From Rotaria macrura (lineage: Eukaryota; Rotifera; Eurotatoria; Philodinida; Philodinidae): a DNA stretch of 64,000 nt. How positions within the stretch are numbered: position 1 is the stretch's first letter; each line of letters opens with the position of its first letter. The translations under genes and the position numbers were made by a program. The DNA is taken from NCBI GenBank assembly GCA_900239685.1, contig OENT01000817.1:1-64000 (forward strand), read 5' to 3'. This document shows, piece after piece, positions 37,926-53,073 of the stretch. Under the pieces are notes generated by a model, which saw nothing but the letters and a program-made list of their open reading frames with translations, ran no database searches and was not told where the DNA came from.

Positions 37926-40383
37926 ACTTTTTGCTCTAATAATATGTCTATAGGAAGTTTCATTTTTCTTTTGTTTGTTTGATTGTTGTCTTATATTCTC
38001 TAATAAAGAAAGAAAGGAGGAAAGCATTAAAAAAAATGAGCTTTTCTCGTTTACTATCAATTAGGTCATACTTATCTCGAAATATGATCTATCTACGTAT
38101 CTATCGAACTTGACAGAAAAGAAAAGAGTCTTATTTGTTTGTTTACTCTTTAATTACTTTGACTTTTTTTCTTGCCATCAATGTTATATATGCAGAGCAG
38201 TGCTAATCGACTCGACTAATGATTAGTGTCTGCTATTATGTTTGATACATGCTTCTTTTCGTTTTTTTTTACTTCTGCTCTGGCATCCATCACTTGGCAC
38301 GAGTTGGCTCAACATTTCATTGTCTGCTCGCATTAGATCATATCTCCATCAGCATTTATTCTGCTAATCGACAAATCTGACACACAAAAAAATACTAACG
38401 CTTCCGGGCCACACTTTTTTAAAAGGAAACTCATAAGAGAGATGTATATCATATATGTATGTATACATATGCAGGAAAAAAAGAAACGGAAAGAAAACAC
38501 AAGAAGAAAAAGGAAATATTATTCTTGAGATGTTTACAAATATAACCATCCAATAGAAATCTAATACAATTGATCTTGACATTTTATTCGAAAAAAGCAA
38601 GATGGATCGCTTTTATCTGATAATCGTATAAACTTTAGCTGGTATATAATCGTTAATTTTCTTTGATTCTGATTGATAGATAAACTTTACAAATGAAATC
38701 GGAACATTTTCATTTCCTTACGTATTGTATTCGAAAGAAAAACACAAACGAAAGGAAACTTTGTTTTTATGCATCTCATATAAGCAACTTGGAAAAAGAA
38801 TCGTAAATTATGTTATGAAATAAACGTGCAAAAACCACACCATCAGTGCCTTTCTCGAACATACTGACACCGTAAACAGATTTATCTGTTGGGCGTAGAT
38901 TATTTGACAAATTATTTGTTGGCCAATCAATAGAGATACTTGTCGACTTGTGCATCTTTTAATGTTTATTTTCCCTTGTATTCGTGTACTTAACCATCAT
39001 CAATATAGTGTGCATGCATGTATATCTGTGTGTGTGTGTGTGTTAACAAGCTCATATCCAAGGAATTAGCTGTTGCTTCGTGTACACTACTCATTCCCCC
39101 GCTGTTGCTTCATATACTTCATCATCATCATTTGCTAAAGAACATACACGCCCATTTCCTTATTGTATGTTTATTTATTAGTAGAAAAGATTAGCAGATA
39201 GTTTCTCTTCTATCTATGTTATTTGTTAGAGAATATGTTGATATTCTAATTTAGAAAAATCTCTCATGTATGCTAATGTAAGACGCATGCGGCGTATTTC
39301 GTTTGTTATGTAGAGCTTCGTTCAATTGAAACGCACATGCTAAAGTCACCTATAGTGATTTAATGGAGAGTATGTCTGTGTTTTCTTTTTAATTTGCTTC
39401 TATACGCAGCATTTCGAAGTGTTGTCGTTGCGTGAAAGCCACTCGATCATACATATATATATATATATATATATACATGTATATCTTCGTCTTTTTCTTT
39501 TTGTTGTTGATAAGATGTATACAAGAATAAAAATAACACAAGCATACAACTCAAACCACTTGATAGATTATTTAGTTTTGCTCTTTCTCTACATCGTTTG
39601 CATTTGAATTGGATTTCAATTTTGCTCTTTTCTCTTCTTCTGTTCGTTTATTTGTCTTCATCGAACATACATGTATGTATATATATATATGTATACATAT
39701 ACACTAAAATTGATGATTATCGTTTCTATTTGTTCATGAAAACCAATCATCAAAAGATTACATCTTATGCAATTGTTCAGTACAACGAAATAAGACACGA
39801 ATATGAAGAATTAATCAAATATACATATGTTGACAATTGATACTCATTTGATTACACTTAGAATAAGTTTTTCTTTGAACAAGAAATACAAAACGAAAAG
39901 ATTTCAAGTGTAGCAAAAGTCAAATTGCTTGTATGATTATGTCCTTGAGTACGGAGCGGATCTAACGTTTTCTATATACTCAGCAGGAGATTGACTCATT
40001 GTCACATAGAGGCCGACATTTTGTTCATTAGTTATTGTTATGTTGCCGACTATTCCAGCCGTGGGTCACAAATGATTACGTTCAACATGTTTGATCTTAT
40101 TTATTGCTTATGGCAATCATCTATCCTATATATATATATATATATATCAAGGGTTTTCGATTCTTGTTCTACAATCAAGACAACAAAATCTTGATTTAAA
40201 TATACATATATAGAGAGACATGTATCTTTATCTATGTATTCATCTAAATCCGAATGAACTGTTTCAATAAAACAAAACAACATATGCTACTATTTGAACA
40301 ATTGTAATCAGATATGATCGACAACTAAAATGAAATTTGTTGATCCTTAAACAGTAAAATTGATTCAAAGTAAATTTCAATCA

Positions 40384-40418
<35 letters not shown>

Positions 40419-40935
40419 GTTATATATTGAAATTGTATCTACTCAAATTAATATTGAAAAAAAATCTGTAAGATAGAACAAGCTGTCGACGATCAAACAA
40501 CACTTTGTTATAATAATGATGCACCAAACGTATGATAGTCCATGTTGATGGTTTTGTTTCTTTTTATTGTATTCATAGGAAAACATAAATGACGACAAAT
40601 TGAGAAATACTAATGCCAAATGTATGTTTATACGATGTAAGCGACAGCTGGAATGGATGATGAAAGAGAGAAGTTTATATGTCCTTCTAATTTTTTTTCC
40701 ATTATTCTTTCGTCATAGTAAAAACAAAACTAACTGAAAAAAAAGATCATATCTGTATTTGCAGCAGCTTGATAAATTTATTTTTTTGTTTTGAAAAGAG
40801 AAAAAAACGAAGAAAAAAGAATATTTGTTATTTTTTTTTGACAAATCCAGAAAATAAGGGTAAAAACGAAGAATTAAAAAACAAACAAACAAACAAATAA
40901 GCGAACAAAGAAATGTTATCTTTCCTCGCCATACA

Positions 40936-40966
<31 letters not shown>

Positions 40967-41036
40967 GATACTGGAAACAAAAAAAAACATACAGACATGA
41001 AGAAAAAAGAGAGAAATTCCATTCACTCATGTAATG
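37926..41036. other. Intergenic region rich in AT microsatellites
   Basis: No gene was recognised between RPB7 and the 3' end of FoxG. AT dinucleotide runs lie at about 39451-39478, 39672-39700, 40127-40147, 40386-40415 and 40937-40967, and a TG run at about 39026-39043. Many listed frames here simply translate these runs. The region may hold FoxG 3' UTR or regulatory sequence, but no specific site is visible. Confidence 0.5.
40386..40415. repeat. AT microsatellite
   Basis: About 15 uninterrupted AT repeats. It is the longest pure dinucleotide run of several in 39.4-41.0 kb. Confidence 0.9.
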
Positions 41037-42478
<1,442 letters not shown>

Positions 42479-45400
42479 CTCGTAACTTTTTTTTCTGAAA
42501 AATTTGAAATGCGAAGAGTAATAATGTATTATTTCTTCTTTTCTCTATGGCGATGTGTCAGAAGTAACAGGCTGTTTGATCAACAAAAGACGATGCGCAT
42601 CTCTTCTCTTCGAACGTTTTTTTTTTCTTCTATTTGCATACAGAAGGAGGTGTTCGTGTTCATTATTTTTTCTCCTTTTTTGGACCAATGTTGATGCAGC
42701 TTCCTATCAACATGGTTGGCCGGAACGAGAGAAGAAAATTGATTCTTTTTTCTTTCGTTTTTCTTTCTTTCTTTCCTTCATCTAACAGCCAATGTTTGTA
42801 AAACAGAACTTCTCTATTTTCACCAATAGAAAGCAAAAAAAAAAATTTGACCTTTTTTTTTCTAAATATATTTCATTTGATATTTATTCATCTTCAAAAG
42901 ATGTTTACGTTTATATTGTCATCCTAATTGGCATCAATCTCTTACGAAGAAGGAAAAAAAGAAAGTCTCCAACGAACGACAACTGTCATTGATTTAAACC
43001 AGATTCAATATATATACATATACATATACATCTATATATATATATATATATATATGTATATGTGCAATTGAGTCTTTTTTGTTTATAGTCTTTGTATAAC
43101 TATATTGATTGATCATTGTCGTTGCAAAAATGATGAGTCTACTTTAAGTAGACAAGGAAGATAATCTAACGAGTATGATCTATGCAAATTTCTTTATAAG
43201 TGTTTATTTGCCAGATATACTGCTGTTACAAACTGATAATCATCCATTTTCGCGATGATGATTATGATGATGATGATGTTGTTTTTGCTTATATGATGTA
43301 GTGCAGTTATCATGAGAGTCGATCGACTTTGCTTCCGCTACTCGCAAACAAACAAATAGACATTCATAGGGGAAAAAGGAAAAGTACCGACACCAGAAAC
43401 GGAAGACAGATATACACACATACACACACACACACACATCATCATCATCATTCGTAGCAAAGTATCAAAAAAAAACGAACAATTATGGGATAAAAAAAAG
43501 TGCGCATGTTCCGGAAATGAAATGGAGTAGGAAAAGTCTATATCATTATTTCACTCGTCATCTCCAATTAGTTGACTTGAAGCGAACACCTGCACTCTCG
43601 AATATTATACCTAATTCTACTACTCACTTAATATGAAAATCATAATGAAAATGAGTCAAGACAGAAGAAAAAAAATAAGTAGTTGTTAAAATATATATAC
43701 ATGAGAGGTACCCTCCATCACGGTGATGTTTACGCAGTTTGGAATGTTGTATGTGTGTGTATATGTTGAGTCGAAAAAAGTAAGAGTAAAAGACGACGTC
43801 AATCATTCTGACAGTTTATTGTTGTAAGACAGCATATGATGAAGAGAGAGCTTAGATGCCTTGAAAAAAAAAGAACCGATTCGACTTTCTTTCTCTTATG
43901 TCTACGTGCAGACTTGCACGATTACCCCGATGACAACAAGGGAGTAAAGAAGCCGAAGAGATAAAGCAAGTTTTTTTCATTTTTTTGACTCATGACTTTT
44001 GAAAAAAATGTCTTACGTCATTTTTTATAAACAAAAATTTACACATAGCACGGGTCGAAAACGAGAAAGAAAAATCTAACAAATTCATCATTTTCAATAT
44101 GTTGTTATTATTATTATTAAATCGTGCTGCGTAAATCGTCAAGGATGAGATATATACATTGTTGAGTATGTCAACGACACGACATGGTACATTAATTTTC
44201 GATAGAAATCTACTGCCAGTCGTTCTATGTTGTGATTAGCTTAAGGGTGTCGACAAGCACACATCTAGCAAAGAGATAATGATGAGCATTTTCTCTACTT
44301 CTTTTGCTTGAATGATTAGAAAAGCAACACATACACACACACTCATACATCGTCGCAGCCATACAGGAAAATTTGTTCATTCGACCATTGTATGTCTGTG
44401 TCTCTTGATATAATTTGCTCAATTTTGCTTTTTTGTCAATGGACAAAGGGTATATACGTGAGCGCGTGTCCATTTTTGTCGACACGTTCACACATCACAA
44501 AAGCGATTAGTGAAACAACTAGTATACCTTTTGATCTAACCTCGATTTGACATGATCATAATGGATGGTGTATGTTGGATACTTCACAATACAACAAAAA
44601 GAAACAACATAAGAGATATTCATTTTCGCTTCATCAAATTTCAATGGTTAACTGACATTTTCACCTGACAAATTGTTCAAATATACGAGATTAAGAGTAA
44701 GCACAAGAACATAATAATCATAATTGAATAGTTGTTGAAATTAGAACTAATCGAGATAGGATGACAAGCTTAAATCATCTTCGTACCGCGTTCCCTTTGT
44801 TCTTAGTTTAAAATCTAACAACAATGAAATATAATTATTTGCTTCTAAAACAAATCAATCTTATTGCACAGATGTTATTCTTGTACTGAATAAACTATGT
44901 TTCAATCAAAAGCTTCGTCTTCATTCATTCATTGATTCTTTCTTTTTTTTTTATATACATGATTGTCGGCACCAGATTTTATCAATGATGAATGTTATAT
45001 AAAGTAACAGAGAAACGTTTATGATTGACGTATGAACATGGAAAATGATTACCTTTCCATGTAACATAATCAATTAAATATTATAGCCAGTTTTATAGCT
45101 ATTAAAATTCAGAATAGACTTATTTTATGACTTGTGTTAGTAGAAGTAAAATGTTGGTTTATCTTAAGATTTTATCAGGAGGAAAAAAAGTAAATAAACC
45201 GGAATACATAATGTTATTCTTTTCTTTACTTAATGCAATTATTTATTATAAAAACAAAATTCTTCAATAAGCATACATGTATAAAATATAAAAATAAAAT
45301 TTATTCATATAAAACAGTCTTAGATCAACAATATCGTATGAAAGATGAGCAATGTATTTCATCCTGTTGTAAAATATTTTTCTTGAACAAGTTGGACATT

Positions 45401-48081
45401 TTATTTAGTCTACAATCATATTGGAAGATTTTTCTAGTACTAAATTAAATTTTCAAGATTTCAATTTCTTCTAATTTAGTTTTCGATGAACTGAAAATAC
45501 ATGTTTAAAAATCAGAAATAATATAAGTTAACGGGCGAATGATATCAAAATGGAAATTCATCAACAGAGCTCATCGATTCTTTTGAAGAACTATATATCA
45601 TTTACAATCGTTGTTTAAAATAATATGTTCTTCAATTCATGATATCAGAACAAGCAGTCCGAAAAGGTTGCATGAAAACAGATGCTTTTAATTGCGTTCT
45701 AAACACTTTCTATTCGATTTGTTTTGCTTTTGGAAAAGTATTTATGGAAAAATTAGAAAGAAACAGGTTTAACCTTAGATTTTGTGTATGAGTACATTGT
45801 GTAAATTTTAGAATATGTTGAGAGTATCAATTAACCTTGGTAGTTCTTCTTCGAAATACTGGCAATCATATTTACCTTGAGAAAATTCACAAAGCCAATT
45901 TTCTTTCAGTGTGTGGTGTACTATGTTGACAAGAAACAATTCATTTTGATTGAAATTTTTAATATATTCTGAAAATCAAGAAACCTATTCATGAACAAAA
46001 TTCAAAATGACTATTCGATCTTTTTCATGTTTATATCAATTCCATGTCGTAAGATAGAAAATCGGATACATTGATCGTATTTTCAGAAGTAAGGTCATTG
46101 AAAAGACATCGGTTCTTCTATTTTTTCTTCTAATGTTACACCAATGGCGTTGCTTCTCATCTTGAGCTAATGAGACATCAGCTACTTTGAAAGTAAATTA
46201 AAGTTTGCACTAGCAGATTAATCAATATGACAGTGTAGGCTTCCTCTCATATGCATTGGCCAACGTTTTGAATACCAAAGTGTCTACAGTGTATATATAT
46301 ATATATATACATATCATGTGAAAACATGAAGAAATTCTAGTCGATTTATGAAATATCAAAACTTTCTTCGATACACTATGAACAGTTGGAAAGTGAGGCA
46401 ATATCGTCGTGTCTTTAAAAAGTAGAACTGCTTTTGTCATAGTTGTAAATAGCTGATTGAAAGAATGAATAGATCTAGTAGATTGATATTACCGTCATTA
46501 AACAACTAAAAAGAATTTGTTTGTTGTATAGGTCCTTAGTAGCGTTCCTCAGAAATCGTTTAGCTGATCAATACAGTAAAAGAAACGAATTTCGATCTGA
46601 AGTTTTGTCCATCTATAGCGATCATGGTGTTAAGAGTGTTCAAAAACCTTTCAATAAAAATTGACGTTTTTGACAGAACATTCAAATAATATTGTAATCT
46701 ATGTATAATTAAAATTGCTTTCCTTAGAATTTTCTATCCAGTTAAATGTCACTTGGAAAGAAGACTTTCTTGTTTCATATTTCTTATCGTGCCTATTGAT
46801 ATTCGAGATATTCATACGCTAGGTTCATACCATTGGTGAATGTTGAAGTTAAAATCTGATCAGTCACAACAACAAAAATCTACGTTGTATCTATGAATCG
46901 ATGAAATTATGAAGACATTTGTAATTTCCAATTGTTTTTTTCTTCAATTCGAAATGGGCTGACCGATTATTTCGTTTTGAGAGCAGTTGGAAGAACTGTT
47001 TTTAATCACTTTATGTTCTTCCACACGACTTTAGTGAGAAAAATTATTTGTTGATGATTTTACAAATCTTTATCATTTTAATAAACTTCTATCATAGTGA
47101 CCTTTCGGAGGTACGTTTGGGTTTTGAGCGTTAAACATGACATCAATATGAATACTCCTTATAATTTATAACTCAAGCACTTTCATCGTGCATTCTACTT
47201 ACATGAAAAATATAGCTTTGATTGTTGAAGAAAAGTTGAATATGCTCTGTCATTATAGTAGGCATCATGTCATATAATAAACTTTGAGAATGGTGGGTAT
47301 ATTTGTGTACATGTCCGATTTTTCATTGACGCAATATACTGATCAAGCTGACCTGTAGAAAACTCCTCCTGTGTTACGAGAAAACCATGGTGGAATATCT
47401 ATCTCTCAAGTCCTTACGATTATAGATCTGTAAGCTGATGAATTGAATATTGTTATCGATCGTGCCAAACAAAATATTTCAATAAACTTGGAAAGAAAAG
47501 AAATTAGAGAGAGCTGCTGTATACAACTTACTGAGAACAAACTTGACTTTCTCGTATCAAAAAGAATATGTGATGGTAGTAAATGTCAAAAGTGAGAGAT
47601 TTCTTTTTATGTAACTAGATTTTGTTTCTACATATTGTGAATTTTTAATGAGATTTTATGTCGAATATCAGGTTTATATCGCCGACGTAATCTTGCTGGC
47701 ATTCCAAAAGAGACATATCTTACTCGTTCTTGTTGAATAAAAGAGTTTTCATGGATCAATTACCTTCAACTGTGATCTATATTTTCACTATAAGTTGTTG
47801 ACTGATTCTTTGGAAATATCAATTATATATATATATATATATATGTCAATGTTGAAAAATATCACTGTAGGCTAGCGTCATCTTTTTTAACATCCATTAA
47901 GCAGCTGTATAAACCCATCATTCGAGTAAATTGGTAGTAGTAACAGAAAACAAACAAGCATTTTGAAAACAAGTAGCAAATGAAAAAAACAACAAGACTA
48001 AACTTCCGATATGTTTTGATTATTTCATTAAAAATTGTATATTTTAGAGTTCTGTATTTGTTTGACATAAATTGATCAATA
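42479..48081. other. 5.6-kb intergenic region upstream of FoxG
   Basis: No supported gene was seen. Microsatellites occur at about 43009-43062 (AT/TATACA), 43419-43437 (CA), 43437-43451 and 43255-43279 (ATC/ATG), 46291-46312 and 47825-47844 (AT). The first 2 kb probably holds the FoxG promoter and enhancers by position, but no motif can be assigned by eye. The rest is AT-rich DNA with stops in all frames. Confidence 0.5.
43009..43062. repeat. AT/TATACA microsatellite
   Basis: Mixed TATACA and AT repeats about 50 bp long, upstream of FoxG. Confidence 0.85.
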
Positions 48082-48351
48082 ATGAAAGGCTTAACATGGC
48101 AAACTCTAAAAGCCAATTATTCATTAATACCACTCTTTTCCGTTGTTGGACTCGGTTTGGTAATGGCAGCTGGACATTCATTTCGTAGTCTAGCATTTTC
48201 AAGTGATGTTAAAGTAAATCGAAGCAATTCAAATCGACCATGGGAAGTACAAGTCAATGAGGATGGTTCATTTAATCGTGCCAAATATCTTCACAGACAT
48301 GATTATCGTAAAATGAAAAAGAGTGAATACGAACCAGAACTCGACGAGTAA
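48082..48351 (+). CDS. NDUFA4: NDUFA4-like cytochrome c oxidase subunit
   Basis: NDUFA4 is a small single-helix inner-membrane protein, first ascribed to complex I and now regarded as a complex IV subunit. The single exon encodes 89 aa (human 81). The N-terminus TLKANYSLIPLFSVVGLGLV parallels the QAKKHPSLIPLFVFIGTG of vertebrates. The helix continues to about residue 40, then FSSDVKVNRSNSNRPWEVQV matches the PDVCWDRNNPEPW segment, and the tail DYRKMKKSEYEPELDE resembles DYSKLKKERPDF. ATG 48082 is the only sensible start. The gene is isolated, with kilobases of gene-free DNA on both sides. Confidence 0.88.
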   Translation: MKGLTWQTLKANYSLIPLFSVVGLGLVMAAGHSFRSLAFSSDVKVNRSNSNRPWEVQVNEDGSFNRAKYLHRHDYRKMKKSEYEPELDE

Positions 48352-51247
48352 ATAAAGTCGAACAATCCATCCTTCACTGATTCTTTTCTAGAAAACTTTT
48401 GTCCCGTTATCATTTTTTTTGTAGAAGAAGATTGATCGTTAAAAAAATTCCCAAAAAGCTGTAGATCCATTCGTTTGTTTTCATGTGTCTCAAGAAAAAT
48501 AGTTTACATCCATACTTCTTTTCTGGCTTCATGTCATCATTATTGTCCTGGTTTTTTTCTCTGATAAAAAATAAACGTAAAAAAAGATCATAGGTACTAG
48601 TTTTTGTAGGTATAGTTGTAATTAGATGATCCTGGTAAATTAGTAAACAAGATAAATATTCTATCGTATCGATATTGTTGTGCACAGCAATATCGAACTA
48701 TACAGAGCCAAATACTAGTAGAAAATGTGAGTAACATTTTTTAAAGAAATTTTCTATGTTGTTCATTGAATGTAGTGTTCATTTTAGACATAAACATGGC
48801 GCACAATAAAAAGAGAGGAATAAATAAATCTATTGCATTGAAAAATATATCGACCATGAGAGTGACAATATGATACGATTGAATTTTTCTAGAAGTTACA
48901 TATTTGTTTATGATCATATGTACCTGGCACTTGTACAAGAAAGAACAACGAAAATAATATTCTTTATTTCAGATGAATTTTATCAAAGACAAATCATAAA
49001 ACTTAAAATAGGAGTTGTTGAGACAATATTCGTGGAATTATCTAATAGTATAAGAAGATAGGATGGTTTGCATTCTGCTGATGAATTTTTGAAATAACAG
49101 AAAATTCAGATCTTTTCGTCCGTTCTCTTTTGTACATTTCTTTTACAGATATGGAGGAAACGTTTCAGAAATCTCAAGCATCACATCTAAGAAGCGATGT
49201 GACTTCCTGATTCATGTCAAATCAGTATATTTGGAATCATCGTCCAAAAAAATGTTGATCATACAAAAGGTCGATGTACTGAATGACATGGAGAAAAAAT
49301 AAATGAAGCATACAAAAAAGATTCATCGGAATCGTTTTCTCAAAATGATCGCTTCTTCTCTCCAAAGTGTTGTTTTCGTACATTTAAATAGTGACGATGA
49401 TTTTTGAGTCATATAAAAAATTTTCTAAAATCAATGGCGACTTTTCTCTTTCATTAAACATAAATGACTTATTTCATTAGTATATTGCTTTTGACTTTTC
49501 ATCGTAGGAGAAAGTTGTAAAATTCATTCAGTAAAATTGTCGTTCTTAGTGATATAATTCATCCTGCAATATCATGAGAAAGAAAACGCAGCAGGTTTTT
49601 CCATCAAAAGTATTTTCATAGAATTGACTTTGTTCTTTTAGAAAATCTTGTCAACTTCTTGCGATCTATTCATCATTCACTATCGTATTGATGAGAGATA
49701 CCGGTCCATCGATAAGTGTTTTTTCGTTACGACGAATAAAAAGATTCTTAAGTATTACCTTGGAATGAATACACATACATGATGATTTCAGAAAAATCAA
49801 AGATTTACAAATTCAATTAACATTGAAAAACAGACCACCTATTTATCGTATTATACATTCTTTAATTGATATTTTCTCATACAACATATGACCTATCGAT
49901 TTAGTTCAATGCTTGAATTCTTACAAAGCAAATGCATAAGAATATATAAGAAAAAATTAAACTTCTTTAAATAATCACAATAGAATAATTTAAGATTTGT
50001 ATAGTTGCATGAATAAACTTGATCTTAATTTTTTTATGGTATTGATGTGTTGAAATAGTTCAACAAGTCCTATGGTTATTTTTTGCAGCATCTGAAATAA
50101 CCCTTGTCATGCTATTATAAAACAATCATCGGCACTAATTCATCTGCATCTAATAATTATGTACTTTCGCAACAATGAAGAATTATATATTTTAACAATT
50201 TTCTTCTTCAAAAGAAAACTTCGAGTTTTCTTCTCATCGTTTAACTACTCGATGTAAAATTTCCAGGTGATTATATTTATTATATTCTTTATTGTTTTTT
50301 GTTGGACTTGGAGAATATACGATGTTTAGGCTTACTTGTCGATAAAAGTTTTGTTTAATTAATTATAAGTTTTTTTTCTGCTTTATTAGACGATTTTCAT
50401 CTCGAAAAAACTTTTATCGAGTTAAGTTTAGAAAAAAAAACATGTAGTTAAAATAAATCTTATATCATGGTAAATAATAGTTTGTATGTGTTCTATAGTT
50501 TTGTGTGATCATCTATATAGATCCTGAATTTAGAATTTCATCGTATTGGAAAGCATATCTATAAGTTACACTGATGAACAATATTCGTTTAAGAGAGGCT
50601 CAAATTGAGTCTCCTGAAACCTTGACTAGCCCACACACACTCTTAAGACGAAGAGTTACACAATTGATCGATGCCAAAAAAATTGAATAAATTTTTCATT
50701 GAACCAAACTTCCTAATTTGATTGAGATAATAATGCATCTTTCGTTCAAAGAACATTGAAAACTAAATAATTTATCATGGCACTAGAGCTTGTGCAATCC
50801 ATGGCATGGATTCCATGCTATGTTCGTTCGAGCTCAGTCAAGCCTAAGAATAGCATCTGCAATGTAAGAGATTTTATCAATGATCATGAATTAGTCTCTA
50901 GGGAAGCTCTATCGGAGACAATATCAGCAACGGACATGAAATAATAAACAATTCACGGACATTAACTGAACTGTTAATGCAAAGTATTTTCTTTGCATTT
51001 GAATTGTCACCAAACGATTAGAAATTATGTTTATAAAATTGTTCGCCAATGCCAGAATTAAAATATAATCTATCATATAATACTTACTAAAAATAAAATC
51101 AATTGTTTGACACAAATTACAGAATAGATGAAGAATACTATTCGAAACGTGTGCCAAGTATTTTATCTCGATTTAATCTAGTGATTTGAATTTGAATGTC
51201 ACTAGAATTTGATATTAAGGTAGATTATTCACTAATTTTATTTTTTA

Positions 51248-51294
51248 ATTTTATTTCAAGAAAAAATTTACAACATTTTTTCTTGAAATAAAAT
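51248..51294. repeat. Perfect 19-bp inverted repeat
   Basis: ATTTTATTTCAAGAAAAAA pairs exactly with TTTTTTCTTGAAATAAAAT across a 9-nt loop (51267-51275). It lies 56 bp before the element at 51351 and may be a separate minimal hairpin element. Confidence 0.9.
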
Positions 51295-51350
51295 CAAAGA
51301 TCTTCATAAAATCGAATTCTATCGCCGATATAACAATTTCTATTTGTTAA

Positions 51351-51534
51351 CACTAAGATCGATCATTTGTGGTATTTAGAACCATCAATTCCGATCAATT
51401 CTTGCATCTTTTAATCGTTTTTCATCAAAGTTGATAATAGCATCAAACAGCGAGCGATCAAAATTGAATCCGTATGACTCGAAGAATTGATCGAAATGGA
51501 CGGTTCTAAAAACCGCAAATGATCGATCTTAGTG
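51351..51534. mobile_element. MITE-like element with CACTAAGATCGATC termini
   Basis: The ends CACTAAGATCGATCATTTG and CAAATGATCGATCTTAGTG are exact reverse complements. Matching continues inward (TTTAGAACC / GGTTCTAAA, then GATCAATTCTT / AAGAATTGATC). The length is 184 bp and almost all of it is hairpin. No coding potential was seen. Confidence 0.85.
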
Positions 51535-52233
51535 TCAAAAAATAGGAATTGATGCATCTCTAAATTGTATTCAGTCACAATTCATTTTCGCGATCCGTTG
51601 TCTACTATCTAGTTAAGAATATCATTTTAGTAAAGAGGAAAATTCTCAACTGGCATATTGCCCGAATTCTTTTCGTAATATTTACCATTATTCGCAGAAT
51701 TCATTTCATTTTAATCGTCTTTCATAAGAATATGCGGTAAATCGGATTCATTTAGAAATAACAGTGATCAGCATAAATTTAATTCTCTATAAGGATCAAT
51801 ATCATTTACTTGAACAATTGATTAAAACATTCCTTCGAAGCGACATATACATATATTATTCTTAACGTTTTGATACTTCTTCAGAACAAATAAAGAAAAC
51901 GGAATATATCATACTTGATATTTTTATACAAACTTGATCATTCAATATAATCAACAATTCATGTAATGAAAGTTTGCTGTCAAGTATTATATTGCTTTTT
52001 AATTTATTTTGTTGATTTATCAATCGATTGATTGATTCATGATATTTTAAATAGCTTTTGTCCTGAGAACAGAATAGTTGACAATATTATATATGATGAA
52101 ATTTTAATGGGAACCTTTTTCCACAGACAGAAACTTGTATTTACGAGAAACGTTTCAATTTTTTAAAGCAGAACAAATACGATTCTGTTCAAATATTTCA
52201 CTTTTAAATTAACATATGTTTCACTTGAAGGAT

Positions 52234-52405
52234 AAATTTCGGTAGGGTACCATTTTCCCTACATTGAAATCGGTAAATCGATCCGTAAAAATATCCGCAT
52301 TTTAAAAAATTCATTTTTGGCGTTAATTTTAGCCAGACTAACATCAAAATGAATTTTTTGAAATACGGATTTCAATGTAGGGAAAATGGTACCCTACCGA
52401 AATTT
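52234..52405. mobile_element. MITE-like element with AAATTTCGGTAGGGTACC termini
   Basis: The outer 38 bp at each end are near-exact reverse complements (AAATTTCGGTAGGGTACCAT at the left end). Inner blocks ATTCATTTTTGGCGTTA / TAACATCAAAATGAAT are also complementary. The length is about 172 bp, so the whole element is a hairpin. Confidence 0.85.
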
Positions 52406-53073
52406 CTGAAAGGAACACGTCTTGAGGAGAGCATATTTACTCGTCCTTGAACTCTGTAGAATATCTAATTATTTTAATGAATTACCTAAAGACAAATTTT
52501 CAATTCGAAAGTCTGTTGCCTCAGTTCTCACCTGTGTTCTATTCATTAAGCAGAAATCTATTGAAATATACATGAGTTGACAATCAAATTAAAGCTTCCT
52601 CCTTCGGAACTTATCGTAACAGTTCGAAGAACAATGACCTCGAGTGAGAAGCTAGTTTACACTAGCAGACGTTTCCTTGTCAGTTCACAATAATTTTTAC
52701 AATAATATTTTTACATTGCTTTTCATCGATCGTTGACAAAAGTTGACATAGAGACAGTTTGAAAAAACTGCTTATTCGTATTAATTTTATTTCAAAATTT
52801 TCCTTTCAATAAAGTTCCTGAAGCGACAATATAAGTTCGATGAATTTTGATTGCAGTTATTTTCAAGTTAAGATAAAACGAAGAAGAATGATACATGTTA
52901 ACTTTTTTTGGTCTATTATGCTTATATTTAATGATAAGACAATAAAATTGTGAAAGTAAAATATAGTAAGAGCATGACAATTAAACGGAAGTAAAAATGG
53001 AAAAAAAGAATATTTCGTATTATCGATCACAAATTTATGTTGGCGAATAATTTATCAGTTCTGTTTGTTCTTT

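Larger units (their letters stand above)
48352..53073. other. 4.7-kb gene-poor region with three inverted-repeat structures
   Basis: No supported gene was seen. Structures visible are a perfect 19-bp hairpin at 51248-51294, a MITE-like element at 51351-51534 and another at 52234-52405. Smaller complementary pairs (CGATAAAAGTTTTG / AAAACTTTTATCGA near 50339-50420) also occur. The frames at 48410-48938 and 50924-51157 are unsupported. Confidence 0.55.

Noticed and set aside
39419-40283. Several frames of 60-80 codons
   Set aside because: They translate AT microsatellites (Tyr-Ile-Tyr-Ile runs) and have no other support.
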